DNA of 64,000 nucleotides, taken from the NCBI GenBank assembly GCA_034509925.1, contig CM067528.1, positions 2,550,001 through 2,614,000 on the forward strand, given 5' to 3'. This document shows, piece after piece, positions 12,686-26,200 of the stretch. The position numbers and the translations under genes are program-made. Within the stretch, counting starts at the first letter, position 1; each line of letters begins with the position of its first letter. Source of the DNA: Hirudinaria manillensis. Lineage: Eukaryota; Annelida; Clitellata; Hirudinida; Hirudinidae. Below the pieces are notes generated by a model. That model saw nothing but the letters and a program-made list of their open reading frames with translations, ran no database searches and had not been told where the DNA came from.

Positions 12686-15600
12686 ATGTCGTCCGACTCT
12701 GACAATCGAGTCATTTTGAACGTTGGCGGCATCAGACACGAGGCGTACAAGGCCACCCTGAAGAAGATTCCCGCCACACGACTCTCACGTCTGACGGAAG
12801 CCTTGGCCAATTACGACCCGGTCCTAAATGAATACTTCTTCGATAGACACCCCGGGGTCTTTGCACAGATACTCAACTATTACAGGACGGGCAAACTCCA
12901 CTACCCTACCGACGTGTGCGGTCCGTTGTTCGAGGCCGAATTGGAATTCTGGGGTCTCGATGCTAATCAGGTGGGCGGAGTCTCGGGATGTTATCAATGC
13001 TTTTATTGGCCGATTGACATTCAATGGGTCGATTAATATTCGATGAGATGCTTTTATATCTGTCGGTAGTTTCAATATGCCGTCTGTTTGAAAAAATTGT
13101 TTTGGTCGTTAATTTTATTATTATTATTTATTATTATTCCTTAAATATCATATAATAGCATATAGATTGAAATTACAGAGTTTACAGTTTATTAAAATTT
13201 ATTTTAAAATAAAATATAATGGTTAAAACTGAGCGCATAAATAACAGATGCGCTTGCGCATGGATGAGTAACTTCTTGTGACGTAATTACTGTAATGGCG
13301 GCCACTCTCCACGTCAAGTCCAGGGTTCAAGCTTCGGTGACTTTCAACAATTTTGCTGTTGAAAACATTAAACGTGATTGTTGCTAAATGGAAGATTTTG
13401 TTTTCTATCTCTTCTTTTTTTTTAAATTATTTAATCTTTCTATCATTTCTAATAGTTATGACTGCTTTTGGGCTTAATAGTAATAATAATAATAAAATAA
13501 TAATAATAATAATAATTGCGGTATATAACCTATATATATCATGTCGGCTTTAAGTAAATAAATAATTATATTTGGTTTAAAGACATTAAAGACAGAAAAC
13601 GACTTTCAATGCCTGAAATAAGCATTTAAATGGTACAGTGCTTTGAGGTCACTCGTATGAATAATTAAAAGTAATTTATATTAGGTACATGTAGACTCCT
13701 CCCATTGGGCGGGTGGTTATATGCAAATGAATGCTTACACAGTGGGCTGTGATAAACGGTCCTGATTGGATCCTGGGTGTTCATTGGTTGAGCAATTTTT
13801 CAAATTTTATTTCTTTTCGTGATCTTATCTTTGATTAATGACTATCTTAGGAATCATTTAATATTATTATTATTATAATTGTCATTATTATTATTATTAT
13901 TATTATTATCATTAAATTTTATAAATTAATGTGATTCTGAGATTAAATTGGGCATTATTTGCAGAAATATTCGATTTCCGAAAATTCGCGATAAACTCCA
14001 AAGAAAGAACAATTTAAAAAGAATTTATTTAAATTTTTAAAATTTATTTTAAATACAATTTATTATTTTAAATTATTAAAGTTATTATTTAGAAATAATT
14101 CCAGGAATTATTCCGCGCCCAAGGAGATAGGTATGCCCTGGATGCTGGAGAAACTAAATTCTAAATAATTTCCCAATTTGAGAAAAATTACGACTGTTAA
14201 ACACAGTGATATTAATAATAACAATACTAATTTAATGGCAATTAAAAATATTAATAGGATAAATAAATAAATAAATTAATTAATTATGTTAATCATTAAA
14301 ACGATTTGTGATTGGTTAGACTACTTTTTGCGCACCTCCAGCACTGTTACAAGTCGTTGGTCTCTGAGTGAACATTCCAAATGTGATTCAATTTCACTAT
14401 CCATTGAATAATTTTCCACGTGACATTTCGAAAGTGAAAGTGGGTTTTTCCAGCCAGTTCAAGCGCCAGAAATCGTCACGCTTGAGTGGCGGCTTGCAAT
14501 CAGACGAGACAGGATTATTGGCTGGACGACACATTTGCCATTTTTGGCCATTACAAATTCATTATTTGTTTGTATTTGTTCAGAAAATTATCACAAATCC
14601 ATCACGGTCAGCTCTTGCGTGCCACATAGAAAACCCTATCAAAATAAGGGCCAAAGCAATTGACCCGGAGGTCATAAGGTTGCCTATCGATGATCCCTTT
14701 GTTGGACATCCGGAGACGATGGATTTGAGAAGATTTTGAATCGTGTTCCGAGTGAAATTATTTCAAATAAAAATGAAATTCTAAACTTATTACCGTTCCT
14801 TGAACCTCTGGCCAATAACGGTCATCGATTTCTTCTCCATTATCCGTTCCACCATCACTTCATTATTGATCATTATTTATGTACACATTTTATCGTTATA
14901 TTGTATGGCCATGGTCGTAATCATTATCATAACCATCAAAGAATAAAACCATAAACGATACAAAAAATAATCACTACGAACGACAATCATCAATCAGCAA
15001 TAAGATGAGTGACTCAAAAATGCCAACACTCCCCCTTTAAAACTGTTTTCAACCCGCGGTCAGGTCGAGCCCTGCTGTTGGATGACCTACACCACCCACA
15101 GAGACACCCAGGAAACCCTTCAGATACTCGACCAATTAGATCTAGATACCGACAAGCCTACTGAAGAGTACATAATGAAGAAGTTCCAATTGGATGATAA
15201 GTTCTTCAAGGGAGAACTCAACTGCTGGCAGAGAATCAAGCCGAAGATCTGGGCACTTTTCGAGGAGCCCTATAGTTCAAGGTCGGCCAAGGTTAGGGGT
15301 TAAAGCACGGTCCGATGGAGTTGATGATGATTAATTAGTTCCTTGGCAATAGTTAATAGTTGATAAATTAGGTAATAAGTTAATTAAATAGTTAATAAAT
15401 TCTATGGTGATGACAGTGATTATTATCTGAAACAAAACCGGGAAACCCCACTTAAAAAATGTATCCATCTTTCTATTCTTGCAGGCGGTTGCCATAGTTT
15501 CCGTATTCTTCATCCTCGTCTCCATCCTCTCGTTCTGCCTCAAAACCCATCCGAGTCTCCGCGTGCCAGTCATCAAGAACGTGTCTTTCCAAACCAACCT

Positions 15601-17978
15601 CTCCTCTTTCCACAGCCACCTCCACCTGGAAAGACCCAGCTTCAACAGCGCCGGCGACCGGAGTGACTGTCCCGATAGTGACTCCTCTCCAGAGGATCGT
15701 CATCAGCAGCATCACAATGACTCCAGTCCATCGTCAACGTCTGCATCAGCCACTACCACGGCCACCGGCCCCTCCAGGGTCACAACGACCGCAAGGGCGC
15801 AAGTGACATCTAAGGTCATGACCCCAGAGAGATCAAAGTCGGGTCATTCGACGGGCTCGCGTAGGCCGAGAGACTCGAAATGTCGAAGAGACAAGTCCTG
15901 GATGCTGGAGAAGAGGCGCGAAGAGCCCCACTTGGCCTTCTTTTACATCGAGTGTGTCTGTAACGCCTGGTTCACCTTCGAGTTGGTCATCAGGTTCGTG
16001 GTCAGTCCGGTGAAGATGTCCTTTCTCAGGGCACCGGTCAATCTGATCGACTTGGTGGCCACCTTGTCCTTTTACCTCGACTTCCTGCTGACCAGACTGC
16101 AGAGAGAGAACGACGTCCTGGAGTTTTTCAGCATCATCAGGATCATGCGACTCTTCAAGCTGACCAGGCACTCGCCCGGCCTCAAGATTCTCATCCACAC
16201 CTTTAAGGCCAGTGCCCACGAGCTGATGTTACTCATCTTCTTCCTCATCATCGGCATCGTCATCTTTGCGTCTCTGGTCTATTATGCCGAGAGGATCCAA
16301 TACAATCCGGACAACAACTTCAACTCCATACCTGTCGGACTGTGGTGGGCCATCGTGACCATGACGACGGTCGGCTACGGCGACATGACGCCCAAGACCT
16401 ACCTGGGCATGTTCGTGGGGTCGCTGTGTGCCCTGACGGGCGTCCTGACGATAGCCCTTCCCGTTCCGGTCATTGTCAGCAACTTCGAAATGTTCTACTC
16501 GCACACCCAGGCACGGGCGAAGCTGCCGAAGCAGAGGAGACGCGTCCTGCCCGTCGAAGCCGTCCGCCCCAAGAACTCGCAGCACCATCTCAACGCCGGA
16601 CAGCTCCATGGCTACTCCAACAATCACCCATTGGGGCTCGGGCTCGGCCGTAAGAACCCGCTCTTGCCCGGCAGTGGGGCGGCCATGGCTGCAGCGGCCA
16701 TAGCCGCTTCGGCGATCAACGCCACGCCGGACCTGGAATCGCCGGCTTCCGACGACCGGGAAAATAAGTTCGGCGCTGCGACGACGGCAGACGATTCTGA
16801 ACTTCAAAGAGACAGAGGAGGTCAGCCTCGTCATTTCTTTATTTTATTCAATCTTTGCATATTATGATGGTGAAGATGATGATGATTATTATTATTATTA
16901 TTGTTGTTCTTGTTATTATTAATGTTATTATTATAATTATTATCGTGGAAAACGGCTTTGAACCGCCGACAAGTGGCATTGCCTTGACAAACAGCCGTTG
17001 CAGATAAGAAAGGTCCGCAGAGGAAATGAAAGCACGGCCGATGAGTTCTCGAGTGAGTCTCTACTGGAATTCTTTTCCTTTCCTTCCTCCTTCTCCTCCT
17101 CCTCATCATCATCATCATCTTCTTCTTCTTCTTCTTCTTCTTCTTCTTCTTCTTTTTTCTCTCTTCCTGCATTCGTAAACATTGATTTCATCGATTGGGA
17201 TTTTAATCTGGACGTGTCCGGATTATAATTATCTACGTCTTCAGTGTCGTCCAATGTCGTCGTCGTCATCGTCACGACCACCATCACCATCATCAACGCC
17301 ACTCTTCAAGCTCACACTCCGTGGTCGTCGTCGTCACAACTATCATCGCTGCTACCACCATCATCATCATCAACATCGTCACCGCCATCGTCGTCGTCAT
17401 CTCCACCAAGGTCATCATAATAGTCATAGTCACCAAGGTCATCATAGTAGTCATCGTTATCGTCATAAGATCCCACTAAAATGGCGCCTTAAATCAGACG
17501 ACAACAGAATGTTCCTAGAAAAAAAAAATCGAAACCCAAAGAAAAGCAACACAAAAGCTGACGTCATCATAATTGCATGATGTCATAAATCTGAAACAAT
17601 AAACGTTTTGTTTGTCGCATCATTTGTTGACGATGTGGTAATGGTGGTGGTTGTGATGATAATGATGTCGGTGGTAGTGGTGGTGGTTGTGATGATCATG
17701 ATGTCGGTGGTAGTGGTGGTGGTTGTGATGATAATGATGTCGGTGGTAGTGGTGGTGGTTGTGATGATAATGATGTCGGTGGTAGTGATAGTCGTGATAT
17801 CCATCATAAGACTAATGATGGTGATAACGGCTTCGGTAATGATTACAATGCCGATGACCACGACGATGATGACGCTGTTTATGATGATGATGACGACGAC
17901 GATGATGATGATGATGACGATGATGACGACGACGACGATGATGATGATGATGATGACGATGATGATGATGACGACGAC

Positions 17979-18010
<32 letters not shown>

Positions 18011-21000
18011 CGACGATTACCTTGTGGAGATGTTCCAGATCGCTTCCATGCGGTGCATAGCGATGAAAATGGCGTCGTAAACATTGACACCTTGTATGGC
18101 CCTTTTTTCTTTTTTCTTTTTTTTTATCTCCATCCATCGTTCCAGATGGACTGAAGATTATGATACAGTTGTGAATTTAAACTTCAGTGATGGCTCATTG
18201 AGCTTTGGATTTACATGGCGACATTGTTTATTATTAATAATTTAATTTACGTTGATAATAATAATAATAATAAATAAATAACAAAAATAATTTTAATACG
18301 TTTAATAATAACTTTGAATGAACGTTTTAATACAGCCACAGCTTGTATATCGATGTCTCAACCACCATCATTACTATCGTTATCATCATCATCATCATCG
18401 TCATCATCATCTTCTTCGTCGTCATCATCAAGGTCATCACAATCATCGTCGTCGTCGTCATCATCATCACTACCGGATGATCTCCGTCATCTACTCATTC
18501 TTCTTCATTATAATTGTTGCTTCCTTTCCTTGGAAAGCTTTTAAGACAAAAGTCGTCTGCGTTACAAAAAAACAAAAAAAAATTAAACCCCTCCCCTCAC
18601 AGCCCTCGGTTTCCATGGCAACGTTCGATGGCGTCGCGTCGTTGCTAGGAGACATTCTGGTCCGGGTCGGTGATAATCCCTTGGCAAATTCTCAGTCTAA
18701 AAATGACAGCCCGATGACAATAACGATGACGTTGATTAGTAATAATAATAATTATAATAATACAATTATAATATATTATATATTATTATTACAATAATTA
18801 TTACAATAATAATTATAATAATATATTATATATTATTATTACAATAATAATAATTATTATTACATTAATTATACAATATATTTATAATAATATTATTATT
18901 ATTATTACTGCAGTAAAATTAATTTTTATAAATAATAACATCACACGAAAACATAATTTAATGTTTTTAACCCGACGATGGCAAAGATTGACCGAAAGCA
19001 AGTGAAAGATTTTTTTTATTCTTGTGCGTGTGAAAATTTATTGACGAAATTTCGAATTTAGTGGGGGCTGGTTGCACCTGAGCCGTCCCTCAACGCCAAC
19101 AGCCACCCAACACCTGCCCAAGATCTGCCCCGTCTTTTTTACAAGTATTGAATTCTCGTTGTGTGTCCAAAATAAATCCACGACAATTTTGTAGAAATAT
19201 TCGTTAAAATAATTTAATTATAAATTAATGAATTCTTTAATTAAAAAAAAAACAATAAAAAGACAGATTAAAATTCTCCATTGAATGAAGATGTCCTTGT
19301 AGATGTTTCAAATGATTGGTTGGGGATTTCAAAGCATTTCAATCCTCCCGAGGGTGAGGTTAGGTTGACCTTTGGTTGGTCTGTGACCTTTGAACGTTGG
19401 AGTTCATTCATCAGGACTGGGGGGGGGATATTTTTCATAAGTGAAGGGATCTTTTCTTTTTTGTGGTCGTGTTGTTGTGTTTCTGTGTTGTTGTGATGTT
19501 GTGTTGTTGTGTTGTTGCGTTGTTGTGTTGTTGCGTTGTTGTGATGCTGTGTTGCTGTGTTGTTGTGTTGTTGTGATGTTGTGTTGTCCATTTTCATAGA
19601 TTGTAAAGCATCAGCGTACAGATGATTCAGATGTGAATATTTGATGCATGGAATGCCAATAAAGAACTGGGTCACGACGGTGAAGAAGACGACGACGATG
19701 AATGTTGATGACAACAATTCAATTCTTTTCCTGTAGAGTTACATACCTTCGTAACGTTATTAATAAAAAAAATATATTAACTTTTAAGGCGTAAAACTCC
19801 ACGGAAGTTTATTTAATTATATTTCAATTTAAATAATAATAATAATAAGATATTCATTACAATTTATTACAATTTGATTATCATAATTTATTGCAATTTA
19901 TTACAATTTTATTATCATAATTTATTACAATATAATGAGCCATAATGAGGCAGTTTTAAATTAATTATAATGAATATTTAATCGGACGGACGTAAGCATA
20001 AACGTAATTAATGCGTAATTAATTAGTTCATTTATTTATAAATCACCCCTAATCCTGACTCTTGAACTCCAAAGTTCAAAAGGTCACAGACTGACCACAT
20101 ATATCCACCTTGGATATAAACATGGATATGTTTCCTTGGATATACATATAATAGTTATGGGTATATAATCAGTTACGGTTACATCATCACACGATTACAT
20201 GTATAAATGATTATATGATCACGTGACTACACTACGATGTGATCACGTGATCTCCACACACATATTAAACGATTCGATGCGTCTGCCTTTTACCGCCATC
20301 ATCACTCACGTGTTCTCCAGGAACACTTGGGTGGTCCTTGGAATTATTCCAATTCCTTGGATGCCACACGCAGACTGTTTCTTCTGCGTTATGACGGAAT
20401 AATTTTTAGATCAAAGAATAAATTTATTTTATTTATTTATTTCTGTTATATTGACCCACTTTTAATAATTTAAATATTTTTTTAAAATATTATTTTGGAT
20501 TATAAAATTATTGTTGTCTAAATGAGGCACGACAAACAAGACGTCACTTTAAAATATATTTATTCCGGAATGATAGAACAATTGCCTGATATTATACTCA
20601 GAGATACTCAATAATAAAAATAATAATAATTATAATAATAATAATAAGAAAAAGAATTATAATAATAATTATTATAATAATTATAACAACAACAATAATA
20701 ATAGTAATAACAATAACAATAATAATAATAACAGTAACAGTAATAATAATAATAACAACAACAATTATAATGACAAATAAATGAATAATAATAAATAAAT
20801 AATGATAATAACAGATAACAACAAAATAATAACAAAAATTGTCTCCGAACATTATTCATAATTTTTAGCGCCATAAATACTCCATTGTCGTCTGCAGATG
20901 TCCACGGAAATGATTCGCTGACGTTTTCATCTTCCATGAGAATTTCTAACTGAAGATGCTTTCCAATGCAACATCATTTCGTTGTTGCTGTTGTTGTTGA

Positions 21001-21170
21001 TGTTGATGTTGATGTTGTTGCTGTTGATATTATTATTATTATTGTTGTTGTTGTTGTTGATGTTGATGTTGTTGATATTATTATTATTGTTGTTGTTGTT
21101 GTTGTTGATATTATTATTGTTGTTGTTGTTGTTGATATTATTATTGTTGTTGTTGTTGTTGATATTATTA

Positions 21171-21215
<45 letters not shown>

Positions 21216-21403
21216 CTGTTATTATTATTGTTGTTGTTGTTGCTGTTGTTGTTGTTGTTGGTAATAGTAGTATTTTTATTATTTTCTCACATTCAATTTC
21301 AAATTGAAAAAAAAACAAGTAGTAACATTTAACAAGACCTCATCAATATATAGGTCATCGTAGGTCGTTATTAATATTATTACTATTGATGTTGTTGTCG
21401 TCC

Positions 21404-21446
<43 letters not shown>

Positions 21447-23178
21447 ATTAATGTTATTATTATTATTCACATTATGAATTGCAGTCTTTCTCAGAAAATC
21501 TCGTCCGAGAGACGTTTAAAATCGATGGAAGAGAATGAAACGAAAGAAGCACTTGAATTAAAAATGGCGGAATCTTTATTTTTCTTTCTTTTTATTATTT
21601 CTTTTTTATTTTTGTTTTATTTTTGTTTTGTTTCCAAATGTTTCCTTTCCGATCAATTGTTATGCAAATGAGTTCAAGACTTGAGTGGTTTTGGAATTTA
21701 AATTTCAATGGTTTTAAAGTTGTTTTTTGATTGTATTTTTTTATTTTTTTATTTTTTATTTTGAATAATAGTTTTTGTTTGACGTGAATCTTTTAGAATC
21801 TGAAGAACTTCTGTGATGACGACGACGACGACGATGAGGAATGTGTTGAACATTATAAGAGAAACTTCTGACTCTATTTCTTTAAGAAAAAAATATATAT
21901 AACAAACAACTCGTTTTAATTACAAACATATTTTAACGTCAACAACAACAATAAAATAATAATAATAATAATAATAAAAAACACGATTGTCAAGATTTAA
22001 AATTTCTTAAATATATTTTGAAATTTAAACAAATAAAATAAATAAATAATTAATTAGTTAAATAAAATAAACAAAATAAATAAATAAATAAATAAATGAA
22101 TAAATTGGTCGAAAATCAAGTTTAAGTAGTTGACTGAGAGGGAAATAAAAGTTAATCTTTCAAACATCGCATGTCGTTCACCAGTTATTCCTGTCTTCCA
22201 ATTTTATGGTCGCCATCTTTCTCGGAAATTCCAGAAGCCATTTTTATTACTTTCGGCCATCTTGCGAGGAATTTTTACTTTTTAAAATACTACAATATAA
22301 TGTAATTGTACCAATTTACTGGATATTTATAGTTATAATTTATAATACCAGTATTTATTAAAAATATTTGAAAAATAATTATCGTTTATTCATGAGATAT
22401 CATTTGAGCGATAGCCATTGCTCTTGATTATCGCGACCTGCTTATCATAATTCATTACAATTTATTACAATTTTATTATCATAATTTATTACAATTTCTA
22501 AACCACTCCACGTTACGTTGATAAAAAATAAAACAACAGAAATCTTTAAAAAAAAAAAAACATGGCGTCTTACGACTTCCGGTTTGAGATTGAAAACCAA
22601 AAACATTTTTTTTTTAAATTTTTTCTTTTCGTTCCTTTCCATTGATTCCTGGAATCTCAGTTCTGCCTCGTTGCAGGGTTCCATCCCTTTGCATTCCATT
22701 TCGGCGACTTGGAATTAACATCATCATCATCGTCGTCGTCGTCGTCATTGTAGAAACAATAATAACAATAATAATAATTAATAATATTAATAATAAGGAA
22801 AACGATGATGGTGATAATGATGATGTGCAATGACAACGTTGCTAGCAATAATAATAACAATAAAAAAAATAAATAAAAATTAAATTAATATTTTTATTTA
22901 TTTATTAATAATAATAACAATAATAACTACAATCTTTTTATTCATTTTTATTAATCCTTCCATCACACTCCTTCAGAAATCTCTCCAAATTTGATTTTCA
23001 TTCACTTCCAATTGTTGCTTCTAATTTTACAATAATATAATATGCTTAATATCACGCTCTGTCAGCATTATTATTATTATTATTATTTATATTAATATGG
23101 TATATATTATAGTAATTATAACAATATCATATACTAATTATAATATTATATAATAACAGAAGATAATAATATAATGTA

Positions 23179-23240
<62 letters not shown>

Positions 23241-26200
23241 TAATTGTGTTGACGTTACTGTTGACACGGTGAACAATTTTTGGACATTAGAAAAAAATAA
23301 AGAAAAAAAGTTAACGTCATAATTTATTTAGGAATAAAGTCTTCGAGTACGCATTGGGATCATCAATCTTTGTTGGAGACAAAAGAAGCGCTGAAATATT
23401 TTTCCAAATAGTTATTTTAACCATTCACTCGTTCATTGGATAGTTCGTTCGTTCATTCATTCGTTCGTTCGTTCATTCATTCATTCATTCATTCATTCAT
23501 TCATTCATTCATTCATTCATTCGTTCGTTCGTTCGTTCATTCCTTCATTCATTCGTTCGTTCGTTCGTTCGCTCTTAATACGGCCATACTCTGGTCATTA
23601 CTGTCACCATGACAACCAATTCAGAACTTTTTGTCTCTGTCGAACTCCGACGAACCATCGTCTCCAATTCACCTCTTAATTCATCAGTAATTCATCAGAA
23701 TTACTCTTGAAGTCCGAATTCGGTGAAAATTCGCCATAAAATAAATCAATCCATCAAAAATGTCTTCTAATTCACCTGAAAATCGCAACAATTCACCTGA
23801 AATTGGCAACAATTCACCTGAAATTCACCACAATTCACCCCGCCACCTGTACCACCCTCACTCCCCCACTCCAGCCAATAATTCAGGATTGTTCAAAGCT
23901 TCCTTCACTTTCACGCACCTCCTCTGAGTTACAACCACCACAACATCAACAACAACATCAACAACAACAGGAAGATTCGTTGCTTGGCAACGGGTCCGCG
24001 TGTGGTCGTTCGTTGCCAGGCAACTCTTCGTCTCTTCGCTTGTAACTTTGTTGCTTAGCAACGCCTGGATTACGATTACGATTTCGAATGTAAACATTTA
24101 ATTAAACGACAATTACAAATTAAATGATAAAAATTTAAAATAATTTAAACATTTAAAATTGAGATTGAAGACAAAATAAAACACATTGGAAGTCATGACC
24201 CGTGGTTTGTGACTATGATGTGACGGTGTGCTGTTGTGAGTGTCATGATCGACAGAACGTCGTCGTCGGAAGGATGACTGAAATTTTTCCATCAATTATA
24301 GAGTCTAATATGGGAATGATGAGCGACCATACAACGCTGATTAGCGCTGATACGACCACGAGAGGAACTTTTTATCTGCGCGGAGTAATTTTCATTCCAT
24401 GTCTAATGTTTGTCCGAAGAAGATTACTACGCCTTCCCTCTCGGTTGTTCCCCGGTAACGATCCCGAAATCGTCGCAAATTACATAAAAACATATTTCTC
24501 TCTCTGGAAATACACGAAAAAAATGGAAAATTTAAAATTAAATTTAAACCTCGAAACTATAAACTTTAAATTTTTGCTCTCCCATAAACGACGACGACAA
24601 CAACAACAACAACAACAACAACAGCAGCAACAAAAACAGAAACAACAGCGCGTGCTCGCATTGCCAAAAAAAAACCATTTAGTAGGAAGTTGGAAATATT
24701 CCCAAGATTTATTGTCCTGACTTGAAACATAGTCCCCTTGGGATGTCCAGGGACAGTCCAGTTGGGGGAATTGGATTGGGGTGGTGTGATGTGGGTGAAC
24801 ATTTGTTGAGGAACATCTTCGAACGCGGAGAGCACGTTTGCTTCTGGAGAGCAAAAATGTGGCGATCCATCGTTCATTTTTCGCTGTCGATCCGAAGGTT
24901 TCGAGTTCAATTCCTGGCGCTGGAAATCTCAACCGGGTCGAGAACAACGAAGAAGAGCGACTAGTTTTTTTTTGGCGATATGTAATTTTTTTTTTTAGAT
25001 GAATATTATATTTTAACATTCTTTAACATATTATTTAAATTACTGGAAAAAAACCGCTATCATCATCATCATCATCAATCATCTTAAGCATCCCTTCATA
25101 AAGATGGCGGCCCATCTAACAGGAGAAGTTAATATAATAATCACCCCACCACCAAAAAGAACCAGGTCACGGTCTCATCAATATTCACGACACACGTGAC
25201 GGAAATAAATGATTGGTCGTAATTAAATAGGTCATCCAATCGTCATCTCAAAGCTGAGTTTCTCCAATTGTCCAACCGTTGACCATCGTCATCGTCATCA
25301 TCATCGTCATCTTGTATCGCAACAGAAATCGTTTGTATGGAAAGCAAGTTAAAATACCAATTTAAACTGATTTAATAAAATAATTTTTATTAAAAATTTT
25401 AAATTTAAAATTAATAATTCGTTACCGGAATTCCCTATGACGTCGACCACAAAAGATGTTTAGAGGCTGACTGACAATTGATACGTCGAGGAGGGTGAAA
25501 TTCGACCAAAATGAGCCATGTTGGGTGCAAGGATTTTGCAGAACAAAATGCATCCGAGGGAGGAATAGGGAGAGTGTTTTTATTTGTTTTTGATTTCTTT
25601 GGAAATTTTCATCTACGAAAAAAAAATACGATGCGAGTTTAGGTTTGGGTGGGTGGATGGGTGGATGGGGGTTGAGTGGGTGGGTGGGTGGGTGCCTTAG
25701 GGACGTGATGAGAATGTCCGATCGTGGAAATTGAATTTAAACAATTGAAAAATTGTGAAGAGAGATGTCTGCATCTTTATTCTTTCAAGCTTTTAAAGTT
25801 TTTTCGTTATATAATCTGTTATTATTATTATACGAATTTAATTTTAAAATTATTATATATTATTATATCACAATTTGAAGTGATAAATTATGAGAAAAGC
25901 CATCGGTTAAGCAATTTACAAGCAATTATCATCATCATCATCATTACCACCACCGTCATCGTCGTCATCATCATCATCATCACCATGCCACATTTAATTT
26001 CGCTTGAAGCACATAACATACAAGGAAAATTTAAAAAAATTTTTACATGATTAATTTTTGTTTAATTATTTTAATTAAAAATTTTACGAAAGTTTTTCAT
26101 AAATCGTCAACGACAACGACGACGGCGACACCGACGACAGCAGCGACGACGACAGCGACGACTTGAAGATCCAAGATACTCACTTCTCTCAAATTGGATT

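Noticed and set aside
16229..16834. 201-codon minus-strand frame
   Set aside because: Antisense shadow of the conserved channel exon on the plus strand.
17583..18137. Long open frames on both strands (184 and 150 codons)
   Set aside because: They follow the 36-bp and GAT/GAC repeats whose period is a multiple of three; no start context or conserved domain.
20966..21332. Three overlapping open frames over 100 codons
   Set aside because: Low-complexity Leu, Val or Thr/Ile runs from the TTG/ATT array.
24202..24720. 172-codon plus-strand frame with a Gln run
   Set aside because: Codon composition is not coding-like, no recognisable domain, lies within the channel intron and overlaps an equally long minus-strand frame. 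A nested gene is not excluded but not supported.
24885..24935. tRNA-like T-loop (GAGTTCAATTCC)
   Set aside because: No matching acceptor, D or anticodon stems could be drawn around it.
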